A DNA stretch of 64,000 nucleotides from Pricia antarctica. Its GTDB lineage: Bacteria; Bacteroidota; Bacteroidia; Flavobacteriales; Flavobacteriaceae. Positions 8,729 through 18,128 of this stretch are shown here, piece after piece. Below the pieces are notes generated by a model. The model made no database searches. It was not told where the DNA came from and was given only the letters and a program-made list of their open reading frames with translations. The DNA is taken from positions 1 through 64,000 of the forward strand of contig DRGL01000051.1 of NCBI GenBank assembly GCA_011050085.1. The letters run 5' to 3'. Position 1 is the first letter of the stretch. Each line of letters begins with the position of its first letter. A program made the position numbers and the translations under genes.

Positions 8729-9760
8729 CTATTGAATCAACGCATACTGATTTTTGGAATCGTGAGCACCTTGCAATGCCGTTGGGTCTAAACTCGCCTG
8801 TCTGTATAATAGCACCTGCGCTGCTGTATCATTTGCTTGTTGACCTTGCCATACCCTAAGGGCGGGTTGTTGAATGGCCCTTCCAAATGAAAAAGTGACC
8901 GTCCATGGCAAGCGATTTTTGAAGAGGGTATGTATTGCCTTTAAATGTGCGGAAGCCTGTTCTGGAGATTGCCCACCCGATAAGAATGCAATGGCCGGAA
9001 CAGATGCTGGAACCGATGATAGCAAACATTGTGTTGTGGCTCTGGCTACTTCTTCGACCGTGTTTTGTACAGCACTATCGTTTCCTGAGATGACCATGTT
9101 CGGTTTTAAAATCATGCCTTCCAAATCCACTTTATAGTCGTACAAAACTTGAAAAAGTAATTTCAAAACCTGCTCGGTAACTTCATAACAGCGCTCTATA
9201 CTGTGCTTGCCCGCCATCACTATTTCAGGTTCTACTACGGGCACAATACCAGATTCCTGACAAAGTGCGGCGTAGCGTGCCAAGGCATTGGCATTTGCTT
9301 TTATACATCCTAAGGAGGGTCTAGCTTCACCTATAGAAAATACAGCACGCCACTTGGCAAATTTTACTCCAAGTTTTTTATACGCCGTTAATCGATCACG
9401 TAGGCCATCTAAACCTTCCGTAATTTTTTCATCGTGAAAACCGGCTAAGGGTTTTGTTCCGGTATCCACTTTTATACCAATTATTATTCCTTCATCTTGT
9501 AATAAATCGGTAAAAGGTATGCCCTTCCCGGTCTGCTGATGAATGGTTTCATCATATAGTATAATACCGCCCACACTCGCGTTTAAACCAGGTGTTGTGA
9601 TAAGTAATTCCCGATATTTGCGCCTCATTTCAAGCGTTTGCGGAATGCCTAAGACGGCAAATCTTTTGTTGCAGGTGGCATTGCTCTCATCAATGGCCAA
9701 CAATCCTTTATTGCCAGCAAAAAGTTGCTTTATGGTATCTACTAAAATCTGTTTGCTCAT
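8729..9760 (-). CDS. Fructose-bisphosphate aldolase, class I
   Basis: 343 residues of the Schiff-base aldolase family. The N-terminal LLAIDESNATCNKRF motif and the lysine in ILKPNMVISG (Schiff base) are present, along with FLSGGQSPEQA for phosphate binding. It reversibly cleaves fructose-1,6-bisphosphate into dihydroxyacetone phosphate and glyceraldehyde-3-phosphate without a metal. Class I enzymes are less typical than class II in Bacteroidota, so this may be a condition-specific copy. It starts 21 bases after the release-factor-like gene and belongs to the phosphoketolase operon. With phosphoketolase in the same operon, it may balance triose phosphates against fructose-6-phosphate supply. 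Confidence 0.93.
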   Translation of the reverse strand: MSKQILVDTIKQLFAGNKGLLAIDESNATCNKRFAVLGIPQTLEMRRKYRELLITTPGLNASVGGIILYDETIHQQTGKGIPFTDLLQDEGIIIGIKVDTGTKPLAGFHDEKITEGLDGLRDRLTAYKKLGVKFAKWRAVFSIGEARPSLGCIKANANALARYAALCQESGIVPVVEPEIVMAGKHSIERCYEVTEQVLKLLFQVLYDYKVDLEGMILKPNMVISGNDSAVQNTVEEVARATTQCLLSSVPASVPAIAFLSGGQSPEQASAHLKAIHTLFKNRLPWTVTFSFGRAIQQPALRVWQGQQANDTAAQVLLYRQASLDPTALQGAHDSKNQYALIQ

Positions 9761-9781
9761 ACTACTTCTTTTGTTGAAACT

Positions 9782-10177
9782 TTACACCGTTAAACCGCCA
9801 TCAGCAAAGTATGCACGCACGTAGGCGTGCTCCTGATTTTCCGACATTTTATCCGTTGTTCTTGTGTCCAATTTTACTTTGGAAAAACTTTGGTCCGCTT
9901 CTAAAATATTCAACAGCTCTAATTTAGCGTTGGTCGGCCCGAACAATAAAACCTCATCGAAACCTTTTAGCGATTCACTTATCGTTTTATAGTAATCGGC
10001 CTCTTGATGCTGTTCTTTATTATGCATCATATTTTCACTTTTTTGCTGTGATTTTTCCTTCTCCTCATGTGTGAACTGTGAACGTATAACCTTTGTGGCA
10101 ATTACATCTTTGTATTCCATTACATGGGCATTGGCATGATCCATCCATATTCCTATTTTTCTATCCTTCGTCATCAT
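9782..10177 (-). CDS. Release-factor-like (baeRF/host-attachment-type) small protein
   Basis: 131 residues. The N-terminus GIWMDHANAHVMEY and the later VLLFGPTNAKLELLNIL fit the eRF1-domain-2-like fold of bacterial proteins once called host-attachment or translational-machinery proteins, grouped as baeRF by Burroughs and Aravind. The middle (about residues 35-60) is a charged, Gln/His-rich linker. The eukaryotic GGQ motif is not present. Members are often found in stress clusters and are suspected to act on stalled ribosomes, but direct evidence is thin. It lies between phosphoketolase (19 bases upstream) and aldolase (21 bases downstream), so it is surely co-transcribed with them. Confidence 0.6.
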   Translation of the reverse strand: MMTKDRKIGIWMDHANAHVMEYKDVIATKVIRSQFTHEEKEKSQQKSENMMHNKEQHQEADYYKTISESLKGFDEVLLFGPTNAKLELLNILEADQSFSKVKLDTRTTDKMSENQEHAYVRAYFADGGLTV

Positions 10178-10196
10178 TTTTTTAGTTTATATATTT

Positions 10197-12629
10197 TTAT
10201 CGTCCCTTATTCACAGCTTCGACATTCCACTTCCAATTTCGTATTTCCGGCATATCCTCACCGTGCGTATTGATGTATGCCCGATGTTCAATTAGTTTGT
10301 CCAACAACAAAGATTTGAGTTTTGCACCCTTCTCTCCCAATTGGGGTTGTCGATCAATAACATCGATTACCAAATGAAATCGATCAAGGTCGTTTAAGAC
10401 CAGATTATCAAAGAAAGTAGTTATGGTTCCTTCTTCCTTATATCCCCTGACGTGCATATTTTTATGGTTAGAGCGACGATATGTTAGTTGATGTATTAAT
10501 TTTGGATACCCATGAAAAGCAAATATGATGTGTTTGTCCTTTGTAAACAGGGCATCAAATGCTTCATCGGTTAGACCGTGGGGATGTTCGGTATTGGGTT
10601 CAAGCTTCATGAGATCGACCACATTGACAACCCTAATTTTTAAATCGGGTAGATGTTCCCGAAGAATGGAAACCGCCGCTAAAGATTCCAATGTCGGCAC
10701 ATCGCCACAACTCGCCATCACCACATCCGGTTCTGAATGTTTATTATTGCTTGCCCAATGCCAAGCACTTATGCCACGTGTACAGTGTGCCTCCGCTTCC
10801 TCCATATTCAACCATTGGGGCGCCATATACTTACCGGCGATGACCACATTTATATAATGCCGACTTCGCAGACAATGATCGGTCACGGATAATAAACAAT
10901 TGGCATCCGGCGGTAAGTACACACGAACGATCGAGGCTTTTTTATTGACTACATGGTCAATAAATCCAGGGTCTTGATGGGTATCACCATTATGGGCCTG
11001 TTGCCATACATGGGAAGCTAGCAAGTAATTTAGGGAGGCAATCTTTTTTCTCCAAGGCAACTTGGCGCTCACCTTAAGCCACTTCGCATGTTGATTGAAC
11101 ATGGAATCGACAATATGGATAAAGGCCTCATAACTGGTAAACAGGCCATGCCTTCCCGTAAGAAGATAGCCTTCGAGCCAGCCTTCACACTGATGTTCAC
11201 TTAGCATTTCCATGGCACGGCCTTGAGTAGCCAGAAACTCGTCATTTTCACGAGTTTCAGCTTCCCACTGCCGATCGGTCGTCTCAAAAATGGCATTCAG
11301 ACGATTGGAAAGAAGTTCATCGGGACCAAATACCCTAAAATTTCTACTTGCTAGATTGAGCTTTATGATATCTCTTAGAAAAACCCCCATCTCATGGGTA
11401 TCAGCCGCATCAACAGCACCAGGAGAAGGAATGGTAACGGCATACTTACGAAAATCAGGCATTTTCAGGTCCTGCAATAGTTGGCCACCATTGGTATGGG
11501 GATTGGCGCCCATTCTTCGATTTCCCTTTGGGGCCAATTCGGCCAATTCAGGGATTAGTTTACCTGTCTCCGTAAATAATTCTTCCGGTTTATAACTTTG
11601 CATCCACTTTTCTAAAATCGTAAGATGTTGTGGATGGTCGGCATCTACCTGTAACGGAATTTGATGTGCCCTAAATGTGCCCTCGATTTTAAGACCATCT
11701 ACTTCCTTCGGCCCTGTCCACCCTTTTGGGGAATTCAGAACAATCATTGGCCAAAGCGGCCTTTCTGGATTATTGTTCGTTCGCGCATTTAACTGAATTT
11801 GGTGAATATCGTGCACGACTTCTTCCAAAACACCGGCCATAAGCTGATGCATGGCTTCTGGTTCATCACCCTCTACGTAGTAAGGCGTCCACCCATAACC
11901 TCGTAACAACGCATCAAGTTCATCATGCGGAATTCTGGCCAATATCGTAGGGTTGGCGATTTTGTAACCGTTCAAATGTAAAATGGGCAGCACAGCCCCG
12001 TCAGAAATAGGATTCAAAAATTTATTGGAATGCCATGCCGTTGCCAATGGACCTGTTTCTGCCTCACCATCACCGATAACACAGGCAACAATTAAATCCG
12101 GATTGTCGAAGGCCGCTCCAAAAGCGTGACTAAGGGAATAGCCCAACTCACCACCTTCGTGAATAGAGCCTGGGCAATCGGGTGAAACATGACTTGGGAT
12201 ACCCCCTGGAAAGGAAAATTGGGTAAATAATTTTTTTAATCCGTCTTCGTCTTCCGTAATATTAGGATACACTTCACTATACGTACCTTCTAAGTAAGTG
12301 TTACCCACTAGTGCCGGACCACCATGACCGGGACCTGCGATATAGAACATGTCCAAATCATACTTTTTAATGATTTGGTTTAGATGTACATAAATAAAAT
12401 TTTGTCCGGGAGTGGTGCCCCAATGCCCCAATAACATCTTTTTGATGTGCGAAAGTTGTAGGGGCTCCCTCAGCAAAGGATTTTCCCTTAGGTAAAGTTG
12501 CCCTACCGAAATATAGTTCGCCGCGCGCCAATAGGCATCTATCTTTTCAAGTAGTTCAGATGATAACACTCCTACTTCTGGCTCTAATACTTCTGTTTCC
12601 ATACTTCTTTTTAATTGATGAATAATCAT
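10197..12629 (-). CDS. xfp: Phosphoketolase (xylulose-5-P/fructose-6-P)
   Basis: 810 residues, the normal length for a thiamine-diphosphate phosphoketolase, which splits xylulose-5-phosphate or fructose-6-phosphate with phosphate to give acetyl-phosphate. Family motifs are visible: [16 protein letters not shown], the ThDP-binding [15 protein letters not shown], and [13 protein letters not shown]. It is the centre of a Bifidobacterium-type shunt. Acetate kinase is nearby, and isomerase and aldolase supply its substrate. No phosphotransacetylase is present, which fits direct use of acetyl-phosphate by acetate kinase. The upstream lipoprotein ends 15 bases before it. A second ATG at 12602 (METEVLEPE) is a good alternative start. 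Confidence 0.95.
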   Translation of the reverse strand: MIIHQLKRSMETEVLEPEVGVLSSELLEKIDAYWRAANYISVGQLYLRENPLLREPLQLSHIKKMLLGHWGTTPGQNFIYVHLNQIIKKYDLDMFYIAGPGHGGPALVGNTYLEGTYSEVYPNITEDEDGLKKLFTQFSFPGGIPSHVSPDCPGSIHEGGELGYSLSHAFGAAFDNPDLIVACVIGDGEAETGPLATAWHSNKFLNPISDGAVLPILHLNGYKIANPTILARIPHDELDALLRGYGWTPYYVEGDEPEAMHQLMAGVLEEVVHDIHQIQLNARTNNNPERPLWPMIVLNSPKGWTGPKEVDGLKIEGTFRAHQIPLQVDADHPQHLTILEKWMQSYKPEELFTETGKLIPELAELAPKGNRRMGANPHTNGGQLLQDLKMPDFRKYAVTIPSPGAVDAADTHEMGVFLRDIIKLNLASRNFRVFGPDELLSNRLNAIFETTDRQWEAETRENDEFLATQGRAMEMLSEHQCEGWLEGYLLTGRHGLFTSYEAFIHIVDSMFNQHAKWLKVSAKLPWRKKIASLNYLLASHVWQQAHNGDTHQDPGFIDHVVNKKASIVRVYLPPDANCLLSVTDHCLRSRHYINVVIAGKYMAPQWLNMEEAEAHCTRGISAWHWASNNKHSEPDVVMASCGDVPTLESLAAVSILREHLPDLKIRVVNVVDLMKLEPNTEHPHGLTDEAFDALFTKDKHIIFAFHGYPKLIHQLTYRRSNHKNMHVRGYKEEGTITTFFDNLVLNDLDRFHLVIDVIDRQPQLGEKGAKLKSLLLDKLIEHRAYINTHGEDMPEIRNWKWNVEAVNKGR

Positions 12630-12644
12630 ACTTTGGTAATCCTA

Positions 12645-13073
12645 TTATTTTCTGTTCATGTTACCCATAGAACCATTTCCATCCCTCATGTGATTGCCGG
12701 ACGTATTTTGCATCATTAAAAGCATATTTGAATTTTGGGACATGGTCTGAAACATTTCGTTCATTGCCGTAGAATCATTTTTTGAGGTTTCCATCATGAC
12801 CGTTAGCATTTGTTGCCCCAAACCGGGATTATCCTTCATCATACTCATGAGTCCATTTTGGTCACCAACCATGTGACCCAGCATATTCCTACCCGTATTG
12901 TGATTCATCATGATACCGATCATTTCGTTTGACATTACGCTATCATTGGCAATACTGCTCATTATTTCCTGTCTATTTTCTTGGTCTGAAAGTGATGTAT
13001 TAGTGTTTGATTCACAGGATACAAACAGCAGTGTGACTACTGTTATCAATGTCACTATCTGTAGGATTTTCAT
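12645..13073 (-). CDS. Methionine-rich lipoprotein
   Basis: 142 residues starting with a lipoprotein signal peptide (residues 1-20, lipobox LLFVSC). The mature part is exceptionally rich in Met, Asn, Ser and Gly, with clusters such as MIGIMMNHN, MSMMKDN and MLTVMME spaced like amphipathic turns. Met-rich periplasmic proteins can bind Cu(I) or Ag(I), but no Cys/His site accompanies the Met residues, so metal binding is only a suggestion. It is the first gene of the phosphoketolase operon, 15 bases before xfp. A GTGGGA-type motif shared with two other promoters lies about 90 bases upstream. Confidence 0.7.
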   Translation of the reverse strand: MKILQIVTLITVVTLLFVSCESNTNTSLSDQENRQEIMSSIANDSVMSNEMIGIMMNHNTGRNMLGHMVGDQNGLMSMMKDNPGLGQQMLTVMMETSKNDSTAMNEMFQTMSQNSNMLLMMQNTSGNHMRDGNGSMGNMNRK

Positions 13074-13159
13074 AATTTTTAGGATTTAATTATTAGGTAT
13101 ATTTAATAGTAAAAGGTAATGGCATACAACCTTAAAATCGTTATCCAATTATGTATAAA

Positions 13160-13176
13160 AGTTGCAAAATTCCCAC
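13160..13176 (-). promoter_or_regulatory. GTGGGA-AACT motif upstream of the lipoprotein-xfp operon
   Basis: Read on the minus strand, this 17-base segment (GTGGGAATTTTGCAACT) fits the consensus GTGGGAWTWYTRYAACT, derived from near-identical sites before the AraC gene (25670) and the cupin gene (26498). A -7-like TATACATAAT follows within a few bases. Unlike the other two sites, the downstream TGTAAT element is not at the same spacing, so this copy is weaker evidence. Confidence 0.35.
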
Positions 13177-13243
13177 TTATGAAATAGCTATATAGAAATT
13201 TCTCTACGTATCCAATTGTCTAAATTTTCAATACGGTTTACAT

Positions 13244-14431
13244 CTAATGGGTATTTAAATAACTACGTACCAATTTGGCAATCATCAATTCCTCCTTGGT
13301 TTTGATAACATATACTTTGACCCTCCCGGAGACTTTTGAAATTATAAGTTCATTGGCATGATTTTTATTGTCATCCAATTCAATTCCCAGAAACGCAAGT
13401 CCGTCGCAAATCTTGGCCCTTACCTCTGGAGAGCGTTCCCCGATGCCCCCGGAGAAAACCAAGGTTTCTAAACCGCCAAGTGCAGCGGCAAAAGATCCTA
13501 TCCATTTTTTGGTTTGGTAGCAAAAGAATTCGATGGCTTCCTTGGCACGATAATCCAAATCTTCAAGCTCAATCAACGACTTCATATTGGAGTTGGTTTC
13601 GGAAATACCCAATAAACCGGATTTGTGAATTACGGTGTCGTTAAAGGCTTTGGCATCGAGTTTTTCATGCTCCATTAAATAGGAGACCACGCCTGGATCC
13701 AAATCACCGGTTCGTGTTCCCATTGGTAGACCGGAAGTAGGTGTAAAACCCATACTGGTATCGATACTCTTTCCATTTTTTACGGCAGCCAGGCTAGCAC
13801 CGCTACCGAGATGTGCTAGAATTATTTTTTCCGTCTTGCTAGTTTCACCACAAATTCGATGAAGCTCTTCCATCAAAAAAGCATACGATAGGCCATGAAA
13901 ACCATATCGCTGAACTCCCTTCTTGTAATATGTTCGGGGAATGGCCAACAATTTTGCCACAACGGGCATTGTGGTATGGAAGGATGTATCAAAACAGGTA
14001 ACTTGTTGTAGGGCCGGATACCATTTCTTGAACATCTCTATCAAAGCAATTTGTCCGTGTAAATGTTCAGGGTCTATGGAACTGATTTTTTTCAATTCCA
14101 TTATTAAATCATCAGTAATCAGTTCAGGTTCGATATGGCTCATGCCATGTACAATACGATGTCCGATAGCCACAACTAAATCAAAATCTACGTGCTTATC
14201 TAAACAAGCCTTCAAATGTTCGACTGCCTTTCCATGACTACTGGCGTCAATTGCGATATTATTTTCAGCAGCGTCATTAGCCTTCGTAAAACTCAAGCCA
14301 GCCTTTTCCGAACCAATATTGTCTATCGCACCAGAAAGCAATTCCACAAGTACATCGGCTTTTTCATATAGCGCGAATTTTATACTCGAAGAGCCCCCGT
14401 TAATGGCCAATACACACCTATTTTTCTGCAT
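13244..14431 (-). CDS. ackA: Acetate kinase
   Basis: 395 residues with the ASKHA-fold signatures of acetate kinase: AINGGSSSIK near the N-terminus, GHRIVHG, and GFTPTSGLPMGTRTGDLDPG. It converts acetyl-phosphate and ADP to acetate and ATP in the cytoplasm. It sits between glgP and the xfp operon on the same strand, with gaps of 260 bases upstream and 170 downstream, so it may have its own promoter within the series. No pta gene is nearby, which supports acetyl-phosphate from phosphoketolase as its substrate. A separate housekeeping ackA-pta pair may exist elsewhere. Confidence 0.95.
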   Translation of the reverse strand: MQKNRCVLAINGGSSSIKFALYEKADVLVELLSGAIDNIGSEKAGLSFTKANDAAENNIAIDASSHGKAVEHLKACLDKHVDFDLVVAIGHRIVHGMSHIEPELITDDLIMELKKISSIDPEHLHGQIALIEMFKKWYPALQQVTCFDTSFHTTMPVVAKLLAIPRTYYKKGVQRYGFHGLSYAFLMEELHRICGETSKTEKIILAHLGSGASLAAVKNGKSIDTSMGFTPTSGLPMGTRTGDLDPGVVSYLMEHEKLDAKAFNDTVIHKSGLLGISETNSNMKSLIELEDLDYRAKEAIEFFCYQTKKWIGSFAAALGGLETLVFSGGIGERSPEVRAKICDGLAFLGIELDDNKNHANELIISKVSGRVKVYVIKTKEELMIAKLVRSYLNTH

Positions 14432-14691
14432 GTTACGATTACATTAAAACAATGGTTATGCTTAATTGCTTGATTTGAAAGCCCCTAATTTTTCCACTTT
14501 TGGTTTCAGAGGATTTGAATAGTTTTGTGCACATTGTGACCCATACCAATGATTGCGGTAGTTGCAGGATTTTTACAATGCTTAGGATTAGATAGTAGAT
14601 CCTTTTATCCTGAAATTTTCAGTTTTCATGTACTTAAAGTAGTATCCTCTTTGTATTAAAGGCTTTATAATTCCCAAAAGCTAAAAGTTAC
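14432..14691. promoter_or_regulatory. Gap upstream of ackA
   Basis: 260 AT-rich bases between glgP and ackA on the minus strand, long enough for a promoter. No clear terminator for the N-ATPase-glgP transcript and no ORF was seen. Confidence 0.3.
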
Positions 14692-17220
14692 CTAGTCCTG
14701 CCATTTGATAAGATTATTCTCTAAGGGGACTGAAATATTTTCATAATTTGGAATGATACGGATGGTAAAGTCGCTGGCTGGCCTTTCAGTAATTACAGTC
14801 ACCTTAAATACCTGATTAGCATTTTGCTCCGGAGACGATTTCATTTGTATACGTTCGGGTAGACATTCAGAAAATGCGTTGGCATATAGTTCTACCAAAA
14901 CATTTTTAGGGTCTATTCCATTCAGAGAAATCGTTGTTTCAAGAACAAAACCTTTTTCAGTAGATTCGGATTTCACCTCTTCAAGCCTAATGCCGTTCCA
15001 TTTGTTTTTCAGTTCATTCTCGGTGTGAATTATTCGTATACCCGCCGCACCTCTTTGGGCAGCACGTTGTACATATTTTTCAGCTGCGGGTAAATAGTGA
15101 TTTTCGGTATATTCACGCACGGCCCTATTCGCTGAAAATTCCGGGGTTAATACTGCCATACTGTTCCGCATTTTCTCCACCCATTTTTCAGGAATGCCTT
15201 CATCATTACGAGTATAAAAATCAGGAACCACTTGTTGTTCAAGAATCGTATATAGTGCAATAGCTTCTTCCGCATCCTCTCGTTGCTGGTCATCATGTTC
15301 CTGCATATCGCCAATTGCCCAACCCACCTCGGGTGTATAGGCTTCGGCCCACCAACCATCCAATTCCGATACATTAAGACCTCCATTCACCAAAACCTTC
15401 ATGCCACTTGTGCCGCAGGCTTCCCATGGATACCGTGGGGTATTCAGCCAGACATCGACACCTTTCACCATATTTTCTGTTAACAGCATGTCATAGTCGC
15501 TCAAAAAAACAACATGTTTGTGTAAATTATATTGACGAATAAAAAGCACCCATTCCCGTATCAAAGCTTTACCACTTTCATCATAGGGTGGGGCTTTACC
15601 GGCAAGCACTAACTGCACCGGTCTTTCCTGGTTCGTAAGAATACGGACTAAGCGTTCTTTATCGTGCAGCAATAAAGTGGGTCTTTTGTACGAAACAAAT
15701 CGTCGTGCAAAACCCAGGGTTAATACATTTGGGTCAAAAATATTTTTTGCCACTTCTAACATTCCGGGCTCCCCTGAAACGGATACCTGTGTAGCAAACC
15801 GTTTACGTACGAATTCCACAAAACTTGCTCTTGAGGTGGTTCGCATTTCCCAGAGTTTGTTATGGTCTACTTTATAAATATCATCCTGTAGTGTTTTCTG
15901 TTCCCCTTTCCAACGGTTTTTACCGCAAGCCTCCGTCCATACTGCATCGGAAAATTCAGAATCCCAGCTCGGCATGTGAACGCCATTGGTAACGAAATCA
16001 ATCGGAATTTCTGAGGTGGGCCACCTCTCAAATAAAGGCTGAAAAAGTTTACGACTCACCACCCCGTGCAAACGACTAACCCCATTGATGGAACCACTGC
16101 CGTGCATTGCGAGATAGGCCATGTTAAAACTTTCATTGGCATTGGTTGTATTTTGCCTACCTAATCCCATTAATTCCTGAAAAGATATGTGAAGTTCCTC
16201 CTTTGCATAGGTGCTAAAATATTGCTCCATCAATCCCTGACTGAAATGATCAAAGCCAGCGGCTACTGCCGTATGTGTTGTAAAAAGATTTCCCGCCCTT
16301 GTAACGGCTAGGGCTTCTTCGAAAGTGGTTCCTATTTCCTTCATAAAATCACAGGCTCTTTCAAGAATCAAAAAAGCGGCATGACCTTCATTCATGTGGC
16401 AGACTTCTGGTTTTAAACCCACCGCTTTCAATAATTTCCAACCACCAATGCCTAATAAAATTTCCTGTTTGATACGGGTCTCCGATCCGCCACCATAAAT
16501 TTCGCTAGTGATACCTCGATAGGCCGGAAGATTAGCGGCATCATTACTATCCAGCAAATACAATTTCAATTTCCCGATTTGTACCTGCCAGGTACGAAGC
16601 CAAATGGGATACCCGGGCAAGGCCACTTTAATACGCAACCATTCCCCATTGGGTAGCCGCAATGGCGAAATGGGTAATTGCCCGGGGTCGTTGTAAGGAA
16701 AAAGTGCCAGTTGTGAACCCTCTTTATCAATTTCTTGACGGAAATAACCTTGTCCATATAACAGGCCCACAGCCACGACAGGCACATTTAAATCACTGGC
16801 CGCTTTGAGTTGATCACCGGCAACGTTGCCTAATCCGCCCACATAAATGGGTAAAGCTTCGCTTAACATATATTCCATACTGAAATAGGCAATACAAGTT
16901 AATGCCGCATTGGGATGCGTCTTTTGAAACCAACCTTGTTCGGCATCCGTCTCCTCTTTTAATTTGATCAGCTCATTGATTTTTCCAACAAAAGAAACAT
17001 CCGCAAGCTGACGTTCTAAATGGTCTCTAGAAACCGTTTGCAAAACAATCCATGGATTATGGGTAAGTTCCCACAAGGCAGGATCCAGTTGCTGCCATAT
17101 TTCATCTGCCTGATGGTTCCATGACCATCGCATATTCAATGCCAGTTCTGCTAAAGATTCAACCCCAGGTATACCCGCAGGTAACAGTCCGTATACTTCA
17201 CTATTAAATTCCTTTTCCAT
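14692..17220 (-). CDS. glgP: Alpha-glucan (glycogen) phosphorylase, GT35
   Basis: 842 residues of the shorter alpha-glucan phosphorylase group (GT35). The N-terminal GLPAGIPGVESLAELALNMRW is typical of that group. FSMEYMLSEALPIYVGGLG and EACGTSGMKVLVNGGLN (with the PLP-binding lysine) are the catalytic signatures. The last 130 or so residues form an added beta-rich domain (VLETTISLNGIDP..). It phosphorolyses alpha-1,4-glucan to glucose-1-phosphate. It begins 3 bases after the stop of the N-ATPase gamma gene, so it is very probably part of the same transcript, an unusual link between glycogen breakdown and an ion-pumping ATPase. No signal peptide. Confidence 0.93.
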   Translation of the reverse strand: MEKEFNSEVYGLLPAGIPGVESLAELALNMRWSWNHQADEIWQQLDPALWELTHNPWIVLQTVSRDHLERQLADVSFVGKINELIKLKEETDAEQGWFQKTHPNAALTCIAYFSMEYMLSEALPIYVGGLGNVAGDQLKAASDLNVPVVAVGLLYGQGYFRQEIDKEGSQLALFPYNDPGQLPISPLRLPNGEWLRIKVALPGYPIWLRTWQVQIGKLKLYLLDSNDAANLPAYRGITSEIYGGGSETRIKQEILLGIGGWKLLKAVGLKPEVCHMNEGHAAFLILERACDFMKEIGTTFEEALAVTRAGNLFTTHTAVAAGFDHFSQGLMEQYFSTYAKEELHISFQELMGLGRQNTTNANESFNMAYLAMHGSGSINGVSRLHGVVSRKLFQPLFERWPTSEIPIDFVTNGVHMPSWDSEFSDAVWTEACGKNRWKGEQKTLQDDIYKVDHNKLWEMRTTSRASFVEFVRKRFATQVSVSGEPGMLEVAKNIFDPNVLTLGFARRFVSYKRPTLLLHDKERLVRILTNQERPVQLVLAGKAPPYDESGKALIREWVLFIRQYNLHKHVVFLSDYDMLLTENMVKGVDVWLNTPRYPWEACGTSGMKVLVNGGLNVSELDGWWAEAYTPEVGWAIGDMQEHDDQQREDAEEAIALYTILEQQVVPDFYTRNDEGIPEKWVEKMRNSMAVLTPEFSANRAVREYTENHYLPAAEKYVQRAAQRGAAGIRIIHTENELKNKWNGIRLEEVKSESTEKGFVLETTISLNGIDPKNVLVELYANAFSECLPERIQMKSSPEQNANQVFKVTVITERPASDFTIRIIPNYENISVPLENNLIKWQD

Positions 17221-17223
17221 TCC

Positions 17224-18117
17224 TTATCTAGTTTTATGGTTCAAGGCCTCAAAACCAGAAACCACATCGAACAATTCCTCATCTATGGAACTCTGCCGAA
17301 GTCGGTGGTATTTTTTGTTTAAATCGTCAAGCAAATTGCCAATGTTCTTTTCCGCTCGCTGCATGGCCTCCAATCGACTGGCATTTTCGCTGGCTAAAGA
17401 TTCAACACAGGCTTTGAAGAGGGAGGTAAATAAGTATTCATTGATCAACGCAACCAAGGTCGGTTTTACGGCTCCCACAATTTGGGGAGGTAATATAGTG
17501 GGCCACTGTATTTCTTGTAGTGAATTTTTCCATTGCGCGTCCAAGGGTAAAAATCGCTGTTTTACGGGCATGAATCCCGAAACGGGTTTGGGTCGGTTGT
17601 GGAATATATAAAAGGTGGAAATTTTTTGATGCTCCTGACGTTGCCTACTTTGATTTAATATTTCGGTAACCAATGGGGTTACAGAATCAATATCGTTAGG
17701 CACTTCATATAATTTGGAGGTAGTAAAGCCTTCATCCGACAGTAGCAATTGAATCCGCTCCCCTACTACCCAAAGCTCCTTTTTGCCAGGAATATCACGG
17801 AATGAGGCTGCTACAAAACTGGCCATTTGATCATTGAACTGTGCGACAAGTCCCTGATCTGAACCGAATACAATCGCACAACTGGTTTCATTCAAATCTT
17901 TACCCCTACTAGGCGACTCATTAATGCCCATTATTTTCTCCGCTTCGAAATAGGCGACAAGCCCTAAGGCTATGGTATGGTAATAATCGGCCAACGAATC
18001 TACGGCGGTCTCATATTGAATGATATTCGACCCTGCCATAGCTTTCATAGCGCTCACCACGGATTTCAAATCGTTAGCCCCTTCCGTCTTAGTCCGTAAA
18101 TTCTCTAGCGTGTCCAT
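17224..18117 (-). CDS. atpG: N-type ATP synthase gamma subunit
   Basis: 297 residues. The N-terminal helix (LRTKTEGANDLKSVVSAMKAMA) and the C-terminal helix (YHRLRQSSIDEELFDVVSGFEA) are the coiled-coil shaft of F1. Sequence and length match the alternate (N-type) gamma rather than the housekeeping form. It is the last of the nine ATPase genes, 11 bases after alpha. glgP follows 3 bases later. Function: central rotor stalk coupling the c-ring to the catalytic beta subunits. Confidence 0.92.
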   Translation of the reverse strand: MDTLENLRTKTEGANDLKSVVSAMKAMAGSNIIQYETAVDSLADYYHTIALGLVAYFEAEKIMGINESPSRGKDLNETSCAIVFGSDQGLVAQFNDQMASFVAASFRDIPGKKELWVVGERIQLLLSDEGFTTSKLYEVPNDIDSVTPLVTEILNQSRQRQEHQKISTFYIFHNRPKPVSGFMPVKQRFLPLDAQWKNSLQEIQWPTILPPQIVGAVKPTLVALINEYLFTSLFKACVESLASENASRLEAMQRAEKNIGNLLDDLNKKYHRLRQSSIDEELFDVVSGFEALNHKTR

Positions 18118-18128
18118 TAGGTTTTATC

